Source: Vibrio sp. HDW18 (GTDB lineage: Bacteria > Pseudomonadota > Gammaproteobacteria > Enterobacterales > Vibrionaceae). From it: 64,000 nt of DNA. How positions within the stretch are numbered: position 1 is the stretch's first letter; each line of letters begins with the position of its first letter. Below are positions 44,088 to 51,919 of the stretch, in pieces. Both the position numbers and the translations under genes were made by a program. The notes under the pieces were generated by a model that worked only from the letters and a program-made list of their open reading frames with translations, did not search any database and was not told where the DNA came from. The DNA is taken from assembly GCF_011306175.1 (NCBI RefSeq), contig NZ_CP049913.1, forward strand, positions 1,426,001 to 1,490,000, read 5' to 3'.

Positions 44088-44653
44088 GTGGCTAATCGAG
44101 ATTATGTAAGAGGCGGTCGGAGCACTAAAGCTGCGACCCGCAAGAAAGCACCACCGCGCGGTAAACCTTGGCGTAGTGGTTTGGTGGCGTTAGTGCTAGT
44201 GGTGGGATTTGGTTATGGGTTGTATCAGCTCAGTAATGATCCACAACCTGCAGCTAAGCCATCAGCCGCTCCCAGCCAATCCCAAACCACTAACCCCCCC
44301 CCAATCACCAATCTAATGTGAGCAAACCGTTACCGCTGCCCCCGCTGGAGAAATGGGATTACGTCGATTCCCTGCCCAACCGAGAGATTGCGGTAGTACC
44401 CAAACCGCAACCAGTCTCTAAGGTGCCTTACGTAATGCAGTGTGGTGCGTATAAAACTGCGGCACAAGCCGAAGCACGTAAACTGGATATCGCTTTTCAA
44501 GGCATTAGTAGCCAAATTCGTAAAAAAGCCGACAGCAGTTGGTATCGTGTGGTTCTAGGGCCTTACAAATTTAAACGTGATGCCGAGCGAGATAAGCACA
44601 AATTACAGCGTGCCAAAATTGAGCCATGTGCGATCTGGACTGAGGCACAATAA
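44088..44653 (+). pseudogene. ftsN: FtsN cell division protein, frameshifted in a C-tract
   Basis: FtsN is a bitopic division protein that triggers septal peptidoglycan synthesis. The first part, from a GTG at 44088 (MANRDYVRGGRS), has a short basic cytoplasmic tail, a membrane segment (SGLVALVLVVGFGYGLY) and the start of a proline-rich linker. After nine C at 44294-44302 the frame runs into TGA at 44319-44321. A second frame carries LEKWDYVDSLPNREI and a complete SPOR domain (VPYVMQCGAYKTAAQAEARK) to 44653. One extra C would join both. Because FtsN is essential in E. coli, a sequencing error is the simplest reading; slippage correction during expression is another. It lies after cytR, its normal neighbour, and hslV would be expected next but is not here. 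Confidence 0.88.
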
Positions 44654-44889
44654 TCCCTACCCATCCAGCTTAATTTTGACGTTAATCGAACTAGGCTGGA
44701 TGGATGAAACTTGGCACTCAGCTATCATGCTTTTTTGGCTTCTCTGAGTGTGCTACCCCTACACGTGGATCCTGCTCCAGTGCTTGCTTGCCTTGCATAA
44801 CCCGTTAAAAATCATAACAATTCACAACCCAAATCCACCGAGTAATATTATATTCTGCTTCCAATAAAAATTAATATAGGAATCAGACG

Positions 44890-45291
44890 ATGTTACCTAC
44901 TATTTCACGCTCTTCATCATTACCAGATTTAACCGCAGTTAAGCATCCAACGTTAGTGCGCTCACATTCTGCCCCCAGTTTAGGTGCCAGTGTCGTTAGT
45001 GTCGCTGCATCTAGTGAACAGCCGGGATTTGATAGTGTTGATGGTCGAATTAAATTTAGAAAATTTAATCTTGAGATCTTGACTCCTGGTGGTAAAGGAA
45101 AAATTGACATTAATAAAGATGGGAAAGAGGTAACTGTAGCTGTAGGTGTTGAAGTGCTAGGTTTTGGAGCTACTATGGAAGTTGGTGTTAAAAAGGAAGA
45201 TGATGCAACTTCTAGTGATGAACGTCCAAAACTAATGCGACAAGATGCAAAGGATAAAGACCATAAACACCGTCTGTTTATTCGTACTTAA
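44890..45291 (+). CDS. Unknown protein with two RSxSxP motifs, effector candidate
   Basis: I do not recognise this 133-residue protein. The N-terminal 35 residues are rich in serine and proline, as T3SS signals often are, and contain two copies of RSxSxP (RSSSLP at 7-12 and RSHSAP at 24-29), the mode-1 14-3-3 binding pattern, with the two central serines 17 residues apart. The middle (about 50-100) alternates polar and hydrophobic residues (IDINKDGKEVTVAVGVEV), suggesting beta strands. The C terminus is highly charged. No signal peptide or membrane segment is seen. The ATG at 44890 follows AGGAA. It is the first gene of the island, with its own promoter space and a stem-loop downstream. An effector role is inference from context. 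Confidence 0.7.
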   Translation: MLPTISRSSSLPDLTAVKHPTLVRSHSAPSLGASVVSVAASSEQPGFDSVDGRIKFRKFNLEILTPGGKGKIDINKDGKEVTVAVGVEVLGFGATMEVGVKKEDDATSSDERPKLMRQDAKDKDHKHRLFIRT

Positions 45292-45306
45292 TTTAGACTA
45301 GCGATA

Positions 45307-45347
45307 AATTAATTGGTTGATAAAGTGGTTTTATCAACCAATTAATT
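45307..45347 (+). terminator. Perfect AT-rich stem-loop after the first island gene
   Basis: An 18-base perfect stem (45307-45324 with 45330-45347) with a five-base loop lies 16 bases after the stop at 45291. No clear T-run follows, but the stem itself ends in A and T rich sequence. Confidence 0.6.
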
Positions 45348-45501
45348 AAGCTAAATATTAAATTACGCTATGTCATTAACCAAGAACATTAATCATCCCA
45401 TGATATTGTACTTGGTTGTTGTAGTAATGTGATTAATCATATAATTCATCATAAATAACGACTTACAATATCTAATAAAATATAATAATAAGGAGTTTAC
45501 T

Positions 45502-46323
45502 TTGCTTCCCGTGAAAATAAATGTCAGTACACAGACCTTAGAAGGTGCAATACTTGCTAAGGCTGATAATAAAAGCTTATCAGAGAAAACTATCCAAAAA
45601 ATGAGTGACATACTTAGCTCAGTTAAAAATAGTCCATATGATCAGCGTATGGCAACGTTAGCCACTGCACGAGATTATTTAGGCTTTGTTAAATCAACAT
45701 TTGTTGAAAAACAAATCTCTAGCTTGATTTCTAAACAGCTAGAAAGAGTTGAAGATATCGCTTGCTTTAAAAATAGTACCGTTTCCATTGAACAAGCTTG
45801 TGCAGCGGTGATTAATCAGGTTAAGCCCAAAGATGTTGAAGTCTCTCAGCATTTTATCTGTTATGTAGCACGCTGTATTGATGAGCACTGTCATGCAAAA
45901 GTACAAGATTTAATTCATCGTGGTTTAGTTAATGAGCAAACAACACAGCAAATACATCAGTTGGCCAAAGATGCCAAACAACGTGCAGAAAGTTATTTTA
46001 ATTGCTTGCCTAATTCTGCTGGAGCTAGTGCTTTACTTTCTGCTGTCAAAGTAAATTTAGATAAAAAAGATATGTTTTCATTCCTTACTAAAGAAATGAG
46101 GAGTGAGTTTTTAGCTGAGACGGAAGATCAGATGTATCACGTGCTTAATCAACAGCTCTTTGCTTATTGTCAAGCTAATCAGCTTTTCCCCATGAAAGAT
46201 GGCTCTGCTAGTCAGTTGAATTTACAAATGATTGTCAATAATGCCATTCATTATGCTGAAAGAAAAAGCCAACAGTCAGCAGCGAGAAAATTGAGTGTGG
46301 TGGAGTTTAGTGCCCCATTTTAA
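45502..46323 (+). CDS. Unknown helical protein in the T3SS island, effector candidate
   Basis: This 273-residue protein is not recognised. It is predicted by eye to be mostly helical and soluble, with no signal peptide or membrane segment and six cysteines in the middle and C-terminal thirds. It lacks a WxxxE motif or any catalytic signature that I can name. The likely start is TTG at 45502, because AGGAG lies six bases upstream; a GTG three codons later is too far from that site. The gene stands alone, followed by a strong terminator at 46364. Base composition is AT-rich like its neighbours. Its place between the island edge and the translocon operon suggests a secreted substrate or an accessory protein; nothing in the sequence proves this. 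Confidence 0.68.
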   Translation: MLPVKINVSTQTLEGAILAKADNKSLSEKTIQKMSDILSSVKNSPYDQRMATLATARDYLGFVKSTFVEKQISSLISKQLERVEDIACFKNSTVSIEQACAAVINQVKPKDVEVSQHFICYVARCIDEHCHAKVQDLIHRGLVNEQTTQQIHQLAKDAKQRAESYFNCLPNSAGASALLSAVKVNLDKKDMFSFLTKEMRSEFLAETEDQMYHVLNQQLFAYCQANQLFPMKDGSASQLNLQMIVNNAIHYAERKSQQSAARKLSVVEFSAPF

Positions 46324-46363
46324 ATGATCTTAAATCAGTTTAAACATGATAATGATACCAAAG

Positions 46364-46410
46364 AGTAGGTATTGAGATCACAACCATTGATCTCATGCCT
46401 ACTTTTTTTT
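46364..46410 (+). terminator. Rho-independent terminator
   Basis: AGTAGGTATTGAGATCA (46364-46380) pairs with TGATCTCATGCCTACT (46388-46403), with one mismatch, followed by eight T. It ends the 45502-46323 gene. The 481-base gap 46324-46804 otherwise holds AT-rich DNA with no gene. Confidence 0.88.
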
Positions 46411-46804
46411 AACCAATTCTATGCTTTATGGATTTGTTCAAAAAAGTCTCATAAGCATCGTAATGTTAAGACTTAAATGTGAAATTTAATAAATTTAAGC
46501 CGAGTAATAGGTCATGTGTTTCATAATATTTTATAAGTGTAAAAAAAAGTTATATGTCATAATTCTGTAACAATTTTCAGGGTGTATGATTTAGAGATCA
46601 GTATAATTTCTAGTTTGAAATAATAAGGCATGATATTCAGTGATTGATATTTATTTCTAACACATAACTTATATTGCTGTAGGTAGATTCTCTATTTAAA
46701 CATCAATTGCTTGGTTTGATTTTTGACCGAGCAGAAAAATCATCATAATAGCAACCTAATGTCTGACTCTATCTATTTGTGTCAATGTTAAGCAGAGGTG
46801 GTCG

Positions 46805-47128
46805 TTGAGTATTTTTTTTAATGATTTAACTCGGGAGGTTTTTTTTCCCGAAAAAAAAGACTCTGAAGCACTCAGATCAGAGTTTGTGATTAATTTTACT
46901 GGTGTTCATAGTGTGGTGCTTGATCTGAATGTGAACCTAATGCCTAACCATGAGTTTAAATTACCAGAAAAAATAAATATTTCCAAAATGGTCACCTATG
47001 TTGGATGCAAAAAAAATCCTGGGCAGTGTGAAAAATCACAGAAAAATTGCCCATCTAAAATGAGTCAGACTAAACCGGTAACCAACTGCAAATGGAATTC
47101 CAGTGATCCTGATGATTGTATCGTATAA
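46805..47128 (+). CDS. Unknown small cysteine-containing protein
   Basis: This frame of 107 residues starts at TTG 46805, with GAGGTGG just upstream. I do not recognise it. The first 55 residues contain two likely beta strands (SEFVINFTGVHSVVLDLNVNL). The C-terminal half has five cysteines (CKKNPGQCEKSQKNC, then NCKW and DDCIV) and is polar. There is no signal peptide, so disulfides would form only after export. A terminator follows at 47218. It may be a real small effector-like protein or the remnant of a longer gene. The uncommon start codon and short length keep confidence low. Confidence 0.5.
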   Translation: MSIFFNDLTREVFFPEKKDSEALRSEFVINFTGVHSVVLDLNVNLMPNHEFKLPEKINISKMVTYVGCKKNPGQCEKSQKNCPSKMSQTKPVTNCKWNSSDPDDCIV

Positions 47129-47217
47129 TGTATACTTAGAGTATTTGAACATTAGTTAGTAGGATGAGTCATTTAATGCCTATTCGACTTTAAATTTAAC
47201 ATTCAAAATCTTTATTT

Positions 47218-47258
47218 ATCCCAATCGCATTGTTGCCCAGTTCTTATTGGGATTTTTT
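47218..47258 (+). terminator. Rho-independent terminator
   Basis: ATCCCAAT (47218-47225) pairs with ATTGGGAT (47246-47253), followed by six T. It lies 90 bases after the 46805-47128 frame. The rest of the 362-base gap up to 47490 is AT-rich with no gene seen. Confidence 0.75.
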
Positions 47259-47490
47259 GTGGCCTAGTAATAAGCCCCCCACTCATTGAACATCATCTTG
47301 CTGAATCGCGATAACTGATAATGCTAATATTTTATCATGGATAAATTTTTATTTAATCATCGAGCAATCGTTTGCATCTCATGCCTATGTTTTACTTGAA
47401 TGTAAATTAACCAAATATCACATTACTTCACTACAGCCAAGAACAAGCTTGGGTTATAAATATTACACAATATCAATTAAGGTTTAAAAA

Positions 47491-47850
47491 ATGCCAATTA
47501 CTAATGTAAGTTCAACGTCAACAGCATCACAACTATCGTCAGTGCAACGCTCAAATGATAGTGATAGCGGTCATAAAATTGCTGATGCTATTGTAAATGT
47601 TTGTCAATCATCAGAACAACGCCCAATGACTTATTCCGGACAGAAGACATTTGATGGGTTAATGATTGCAGCCGCAGGTGTAGGTGTTTCTGCAGTTGGA
47701 ACCATGATGGATAGTAAAGCGCTCACTATAGCTGGCAATCTAGTTTCCATAATGGGTTTAAGTACAGCTGCTTATGGTGTTAAAGAACAAGATCAAACCA
47801 CGCTTGCCATGCAGCAACAAACGCAACTACAAATGGAAAGCAAAAAATAA
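47491..47850 (+). CDS. Unknown small protein with two hydrophobic helices
   Basis: The 119-residue protein is not recognised. Its first 30 residues are rich in serine and threonine, as in many T3SS substrates. Two hydrophobic stretches, residues about 56-73 (GLMIAAAGVGVSAVGTMM) and 77-97, are separated by a short polar turn, so they could form a membrane hairpin. The C terminus is glutamine-rich and basic. The ATG at 47491 has AAGG eight bases upstream. Small proteins with such hairpins that target host membranes are known among effectors, but the similarity is only general. It has its own space on both sides and is co-oriented with the translocon genes. Confidence 0.65.
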   Translation: MPITNVSSTSTASQLSSVQRSNDSDSGHKIADAIVNVCQSSEQRPMTYSGQKTFDGLMIAAAGVGVSAVGTMMDSKALTIAGNLVSIMGLSTAAYGVKEQDQTTLAMQQQTQLQMESKK

Positions 47851-47964
47851 TCTAAATCTACTATTTAGATATTTATCTTGTATTGATTAGTCATATTAAA
47901 ACCAATCCATTATTCTAATTAAGGGGTTGGTTTTATTTTTATCATATAATTTATAGTGATATTT

Positions 47965-48438
47965 ATGAAAGCACCAACTATTTCTAGCGTTTCCTTACGA
48001 TCTATTATTCATCTTCATTCACGTTCTGGCTCAGTTAATATTACCAGTGTTAAAAATACAGATCAAAGAAGTGGTGCCGACAATAGAATGGTTATTAAGG
48101 CAGCAAAGCCAGAACAATTAAATACGATCATTTTTAGAGGTGAGAGAATCCCGCCTCCATCTTCTGGTCCAGCACAATCACCACTTATGGTTAATGGCCA
48201 AATCGTTCCTCCTGCGCCAACAGAACCGCCTCCAAGACCACCAGTGGATAATTATGAGCCTAATCAATCTCCAGATGTAGCACAATTACCACCATCAAAG
48301 CGACATGAAGTAGTCCACAATCCATTATATAGCAGTATGCCTGATGTAGATAAAGTGGATGGAAATGGACTGAAGTCGATCTTGGTGACATCGAAAAGTT
48401 TACCAAAATTAAATCGAGTACATTTTGGTGATGAATAA
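47965..48438 (+). CDS. Unknown proline-rich protein with NPLY motif, effector candidate
   Basis: The 157-residue protein from the ATG at 47965 (a GTG three codons earlier is possible) is not recognised. Residues about 60-110 are proline-rich, with RIPPPSSGP and PPAPTEPPPRPP, followed by NPLY at 119-122, which fits the eukaryotic NPxY pattern bound by PTB domains. Near the C terminus SLPKL (145-149) echoes SLPDL in the island's first gene. No membrane segment or signal peptide is seen, and the sequence looks disordered. Such short linear motifs are typical of effectors that recruit host SH3 or PTB proteins, but this is inference. A terminator follows, then the tip-protein gene. Confidence 0.65.
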   Translation: MKAPTISSVSLRSIIHLHSRSGSVNITSVKNTDQRSGADNRMVIKAAKPEQLNTIIFRGERIPPPSSGPAQSPLMVNGQIVPPAPTEPPPRPPVDNYEPNQSPDVAQLPPSKRHEVVHNPLYSSMPDVDKVDGNGLKSILVTSKSLPKLNRVHFGDE

Positions 48439-48468
48439 GATGTAGTTAATACATCATTAGTACACAAA

Positions 48469-48515
48469 CACTTACAGCCATCAGAACTAATTTGGTTGCT
48501 GTAAGTGCTTTTATA
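48469..48515 (+). terminator. Stem-loop terminator before the translocon operon
   Basis: CACTTACAGC (48469-48478) pairs with GCTGTAAGTG (48498-48507), followed by CTTTTAT. The remaining gap to 48831 (393 bases in total after the previous stop) must hold the promoter of the sipD-sicA-sipB-sipC operon; no gene is seen in it. Confidence 0.75.
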
Positions 48516-48831
48516 AAAATATCTCTCTTTATCAATGATTTTTCTGATCTTCATCCATTGACCTCAGTTACCTATCTCGATGTATTTCCCTACACGCTAA
48601 AGATTTTTTATCAACAATGCTAATCACCAAACTTCTTTAAGTGACTGGCCTTAATCCGCCAAATTACGTTAGCTAGCTCGATTAAATGCTATTCATTTAG
48701 TCAAATTTATGAATAAATGTGAAACGGGTGTTGTTGGTTGTTTTTTTGTTTAACGCATTGATTAATATAGCTTTATTTTGTGTGCAATCTGGCTTGATTT
48801 GCATAGAATATGGCTAAAAAGGAGATGCTTG

Positions 48832-49875
48832 ATGAACCTAACATTCGATCCCAATACCGCTGTACTCGAAAGTACTGCTGCGGCTCACCGTTTTGATGCA
48901 CAAACCAAAAGTGTGGCGTTAACCAGCCAATTATATCAATTGATTGAGCAGCTAAATGCGAAACAAGATCTTCGCGAACAAAGGATGAAACGTGCTGAAG
49001 AATTAGTCAGTATTGCTTATGCGGTCAGTGATTTACATGCCATGGAAATGGATGGAGTAGGCTTTATTGAAGGTACTGATATTCAGCGTATTGTCCAGCA
49101 ATCTAAGGTGGCTGGGCAGCGAGTGAACGTACACGTCGATTCAATTGATAGCACTCAATTAAGAGAGGTGGTCGATGAGCTACTTGTAAATTACAGCGAG
49201 CAGGAAAATGGTCAGAAAGTTCAACCGGATGATGAAATTTATAATAAAATCTTTGATTTAATCGCAAATGTAGAATCTTCCTATGTGACCCCTTATCAGG
49301 AAGTGGCAGAAATCTTGGCTGATATGTATGCTGCATTTTCTGAGTTGAATACCGTGGTTACGAAAATGATCAGTAATGGTGTGCCAAATAAAGATGGCTC
49401 GGCAATGACTCTGGACATGACAGAGTTAAAAACAGCCGTCGATAATTTAGTAAGAACATTTACCGAGACTAATCCTGGTTATCCTAATTCACGAGATAGC
49501 ATTGCGATTCGATTGAAAAATATTCAATTTTCAGCTGCGGATGAAGCGAAAGCTCGAGAATTAATCGAAGGTACCGGGTTAATCTTAGTTAATAAAGAGG
49601 ATGGTAGCGGTGGCTTTTATCTATTTGTCGACTTGGATTTAATCAATAATTTAAATGAAGCAGTTTTTGCTCTATCAAAGAATGCGGAAGTAACAACTTA
49701 TCAACTGCAATCTTTTGATACCGCATTTAAATCGATCGGTGAGCAGTATGCTAATAATATGCAAACCGGTGCTCAGAAGTATCAACGAACGATTTCACAG
49801 CAAGATAACTTTACCAAATTATTAAGTACTTTTATGCAAGCTAATGCTGATGCTAATAAGGGCTTTCTAGCATAG
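48832..49875 (+). CDS. sipD: T3SS needle-tip protein, SipD/IpaD/BipD family
   Basis: The tip protein caps the needle, senses host contact or bile and seats the translocators. The 347 residues match the family best in the C-terminal two thirds: YQEVAEILADMYAAFSEL (near 160), KDGSAMTLDMTELKTAVD (near 187), a mixed alpha/beta region with GSGGFYLFVDLDLINN (near 263), and the C-terminal helix NFTKLLSTFMQANADANKGF, which like SipD's ends with FL and one to two small residues. The N-terminal self-chaperoning hairpin region (about 25-120) is helical. The ATG at 48832 has AAGGAG seven bases upstream; the frame open from 48778 is not used. Here it precedes the chaperone gene, whereas in Salmonella and Shigella it follows sipC/ipaC. 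Confidence 0.9.
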   Translation: MNLTFDPNTAVLESTAAAHRFDAQTKSVALTSQLYQLIEQLNAKQDLREQRMKRAEELVSIAYAVSDLHAMEMDGVGFIEGTDIQRIVQQSKVAGQRVNVHVDSIDSTQLREVVDELLVNYSEQENGQKVQPDDEIYNKIFDLIANVESSYVTPYQEVAEILADMYAAFSELNTVVTKMISNGVPNKDGSAMTLDMTELKTAVDNLVRTFTETNPGYPNSRDSIAIRLKNIQFSAADEAKARELIEGTGLILVNKEDGSGGFYLFVDLDLINNLNEAVFALSKNAEVTTYQLQSFDTAFKSIGEQYANNMQTGAQKYQRTISQQDNFTKLLSTFMQANADANKGFLA

Positions 49876-49899
49876 ATACAATAAATAGTGAAATTAAAT

Positions 49900-50361
49900 A
49901 TGGAAAATATATCAGAAATTTTTGCAAACTTTGAAAATCTTGTTCCGCTGTTTAATGGTAAGTCAATCAAAGAACAAGCTGGGATCTCAGATGATGACGT
50001 TAATAATTTACATGCCATAGCCTGTGATTTTTATGATAAAGGCAAATTAAACGAAGCAGAGCAGTTTTTTCAGCATCTGTGCTTATTAGATAGTACCAAT
50101 ATTGATTATATCTTGGGCCTTGGCGCAGTTTTACAAAAGAAGAAACTCTACAGTAAGGCCGTAGATATTTATGCTGCTGGCCATATGGTACAGAAAAATG
50201 ATTCTCGCCCCATGTTTTATGCGGGGCAATGTAATTTTTTTGATCGAAAATATGCTAAAGCCAGACATTGTTTTGAAGTGGTGATTAAAGATAATCATTC
50301 AAAAGATTTAACCACGATGGCGGAAATGTTTATCGACTCTATGAATGAGGGGAAAATATAA
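49900..50361 (+). CDS. sicA: T3SS translocator chaperone, SicA/IpgC family
   Basis: This class II chaperone keeps SipB and SipC soluble before secretion, and in Salmonella also co-activates InvF. The 153 residues have the family's three tetratricopeptide-type repeats, with diagnostic segments FYDKGKLNEAEQFFQHLC (about 45-62), DYILGLGAVLQKKKLYSKA (about 68-86) and RPMFYAGQCNFFDRKYAKA (about 103-121), each closely paralleling SicA. The acidic, short N terminus is variable. The ATG at 49900 or a GTG at 49888 could be the start; neither has a strong ribosome binding site. The gene follows sipD by 24 bases and its stop overlaps the sipB start (TAATG), so they are coupled. Confidence 0.92.
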   Translation: MENISEIFANFENLVPLFNGKSIKEQAGISDDDVNNLHAIACDFYDKGKLNEAEQFFQHLCLLDSTNIDYILGLGAVLQKKKLYSKAVDIYAAGHMVQKNDSRPMFYAGQCNFFDRKYAKARHCFEVVIKDNHSKDLTTMAEMFIDSMNEGKI

Positions 50362-51914
50362 TGATTGAATCCAGTAGTCTAAGCAGTAATTCAGTAGCAC
50401 GATCTTTAGAAAATCGTCTTACTGGGGTTGATGCTAAAATTAAATCACTTGCGATTGAAAAAGCATCTAAAGTTGGAACGGAACAACACCAGAAAACGAT
50501 GGCTCTTATGAGCCAAAAAGCAGAGCTGTTGTTAGCTCAAAAACATGGTGTACCACAAGATGTTACTACTCTATCTAATAGTGCATCGAGTGAGGTTAGT
50601 ACGGAAGAAACAAAGAAAATTAATAAGAAAAATAATGAATCTAACTCACCATTAATGAAATCTGGCGATGGTTCTAGTTCAGAAACGGGTGGTGCAGATT
50701 TGGAAGAGACAGATCCTTCTAAACCATTAGACCCACCAACTCCACCAAGACCACAAGATATTCCACCGGGTTTTGCGTTAAGTTCTTTGGTTTCCACTAA
50801 AGATCACCACTCAATTTTAACCGGTATTATGAGTGCAATGTCGGCTTTAATTACTGAAGATGCGATTCGCCAAGTTGAATCTAACCGTGAGCATCAATTA
50901 CGCACTTCAGAACTGAACATGCAGTCAATTCAAAAAAATGAAGTTGAATTTACTGAGCAGCAAGCCAAAGCGGAAGAAGCGCAAAAGGCGGCTTCATGTG
51001 TGATGCAAATTGTATCGGTTTTGGTAACCGTAATCAGTGTGGCACTAGCTGTCGTGACCGGTGGCGCGAGCGCTATTTTAATGGCGGGCATTGGTGTGGC
51101 GTTATTGGTGGTCGATTCTGCATTACAAGCGGCGGGTGAGAAATCATTAACCGATAGGATCCTCTCTCCACTAATGGATAATGTGATTATGCCTATGATT
51201 GAAGGCTTAGGCGGTATTATTAGTGATTTTCTTCAAGCGCTTGGTGCTGACGAGGCAGCAGCAAATATTGCTGGTACTGTATTAGCTTTAGTCACCATTG
51301 TTGCAGCGGTCATTGCCAGTGTATTGATTGCAAAGAACGCCACCATGATTAAACAGTTCTTATCCAAAATGAGTGATAGTATGTTTAACGCTTTATCAAA
51401 AATGACCCCAGGTGTGGTTAAGGCGTTTGGCAAAAATATTACATCAAGTTTGGATGAAGCTACCGTTTCATTAATGCGTAAAGTTAATTTAGGCCAAGTT
51501 AACCGCAGCTTTTCGACAACCTTTAAAACAGCAATTGATGGTGGAGATACCGTTGCTGAGGCTTTAAAAAAGGCTGAGCGGATGGCTGATGAAACCTTAG
51601 CCGCGGCACAGAAAATTGCTTCCGCCAAAATCGGTATTGTTCAGCAATCGGTGGCTTTGGGTGGCTCTGCCGTGGGCAGCAGTGCCAGTGTGGCTAGTTC
51701 AACCTTTAGTTATAATGCCACTCTTGCACACGAAAAATTACAAGCGATGTTTGCCCAAATGAATAGTAATGGTGATCTGTTAAAATCATCACAATCCAGC
51801 TTATCAAATATGATTGAACGCTCGAATGATATGATGGAGTTTGCTTTAAACGCACAGGCCCAAGAACAACAAACTGCACAGCATATTTTAAATATGTCAA
51901 GTAAAGGAGTGTAA
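50361..51914 (+). CDS. sipB: T3SS major translocator, SipB/IpaB/BipB family
   Basis: SipB-type proteins insert into host membranes to form the translocation pore. The 517 residues include an N-terminal helical, chaperone-binding region, a proline-rich linker (DPPTPPRPQDIPPG, about 123-137) that is longer and more proline-rich than in SipB, a coiled-coil section (about 160-205), and the hydrophobic domain with two hairpin segments at about 211-252 and 299-327. The C-terminal part is a long amphipathic helix. GGASAILMAGIGVALLVVD matches the family's conserved core. Spacing to sipC is five bases, and the sipC ribosome binding site AAGGAG lies inside the sipB end. Confidence 0.92.
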   Translation: MIESSSLSSNSVARSLENRLTGVDAKIKSLAIEKASKVGTEQHQKTMALMSQKAELLLAQKHGVPQDVTTLSNSASSEVSTEETKKINKKNNESNSPLMKSGDGSSSETGGADLEETDPSKPLDPPTPPRPQDIPPGFALSSLVSTKDHHSILTGIMSAMSALITEDAIRQVESNREHQLRTSELNMQSIQKNEVEFTEQQAKAEEAQKAASCVMQIVSVLVTVISVALAVVTGGASAILMAGIGVALLVVDSALQAAGEKSLTDRILSPLMDNVIMPMIEGLGGIISDFLQALGADEAAANIAGTVLALVTIVAAVIASVLIAKNATMIKQFLSKMSDSMFNALSKMTPGVVKAFGKNITSSLDEATVSLMRKVNLGQVNRSFSTTFKTAIDGGDTVAEALKKAERMADETLAAAQKIASAKIGIVQQSVALGGSAVGSSASVASSTFSYNATLAHEKLQAMFAQMNSNGDLLKSSQSSLSNMIERSNDMMEFALNAQAQEQQTAQHILNMSSKGV

Positions 51915-51919
51915 TTAAA

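Noticed and set aside
44294..44302. Programmed frameshifting as the normal mode of FtsN synthesis
   Set aside because: A neighbouring gene has the same kind of one-C loss and other vibrios have a continuous ftsN as far as I recall; an assembly or read error is simpler.
44654..44889. Search for an attachment site, integrase or tRNA at the left island edge
   Set aside because: No tRNA, integrase or direct repeat can be seen; the right edge is outside the window, so no repeat pair can be tested.
48264..48554. 96-codon minus-strand frame over the proline-rich gene end
   Set aside because: It is antisense to a better-supported gene and spans its terminator.
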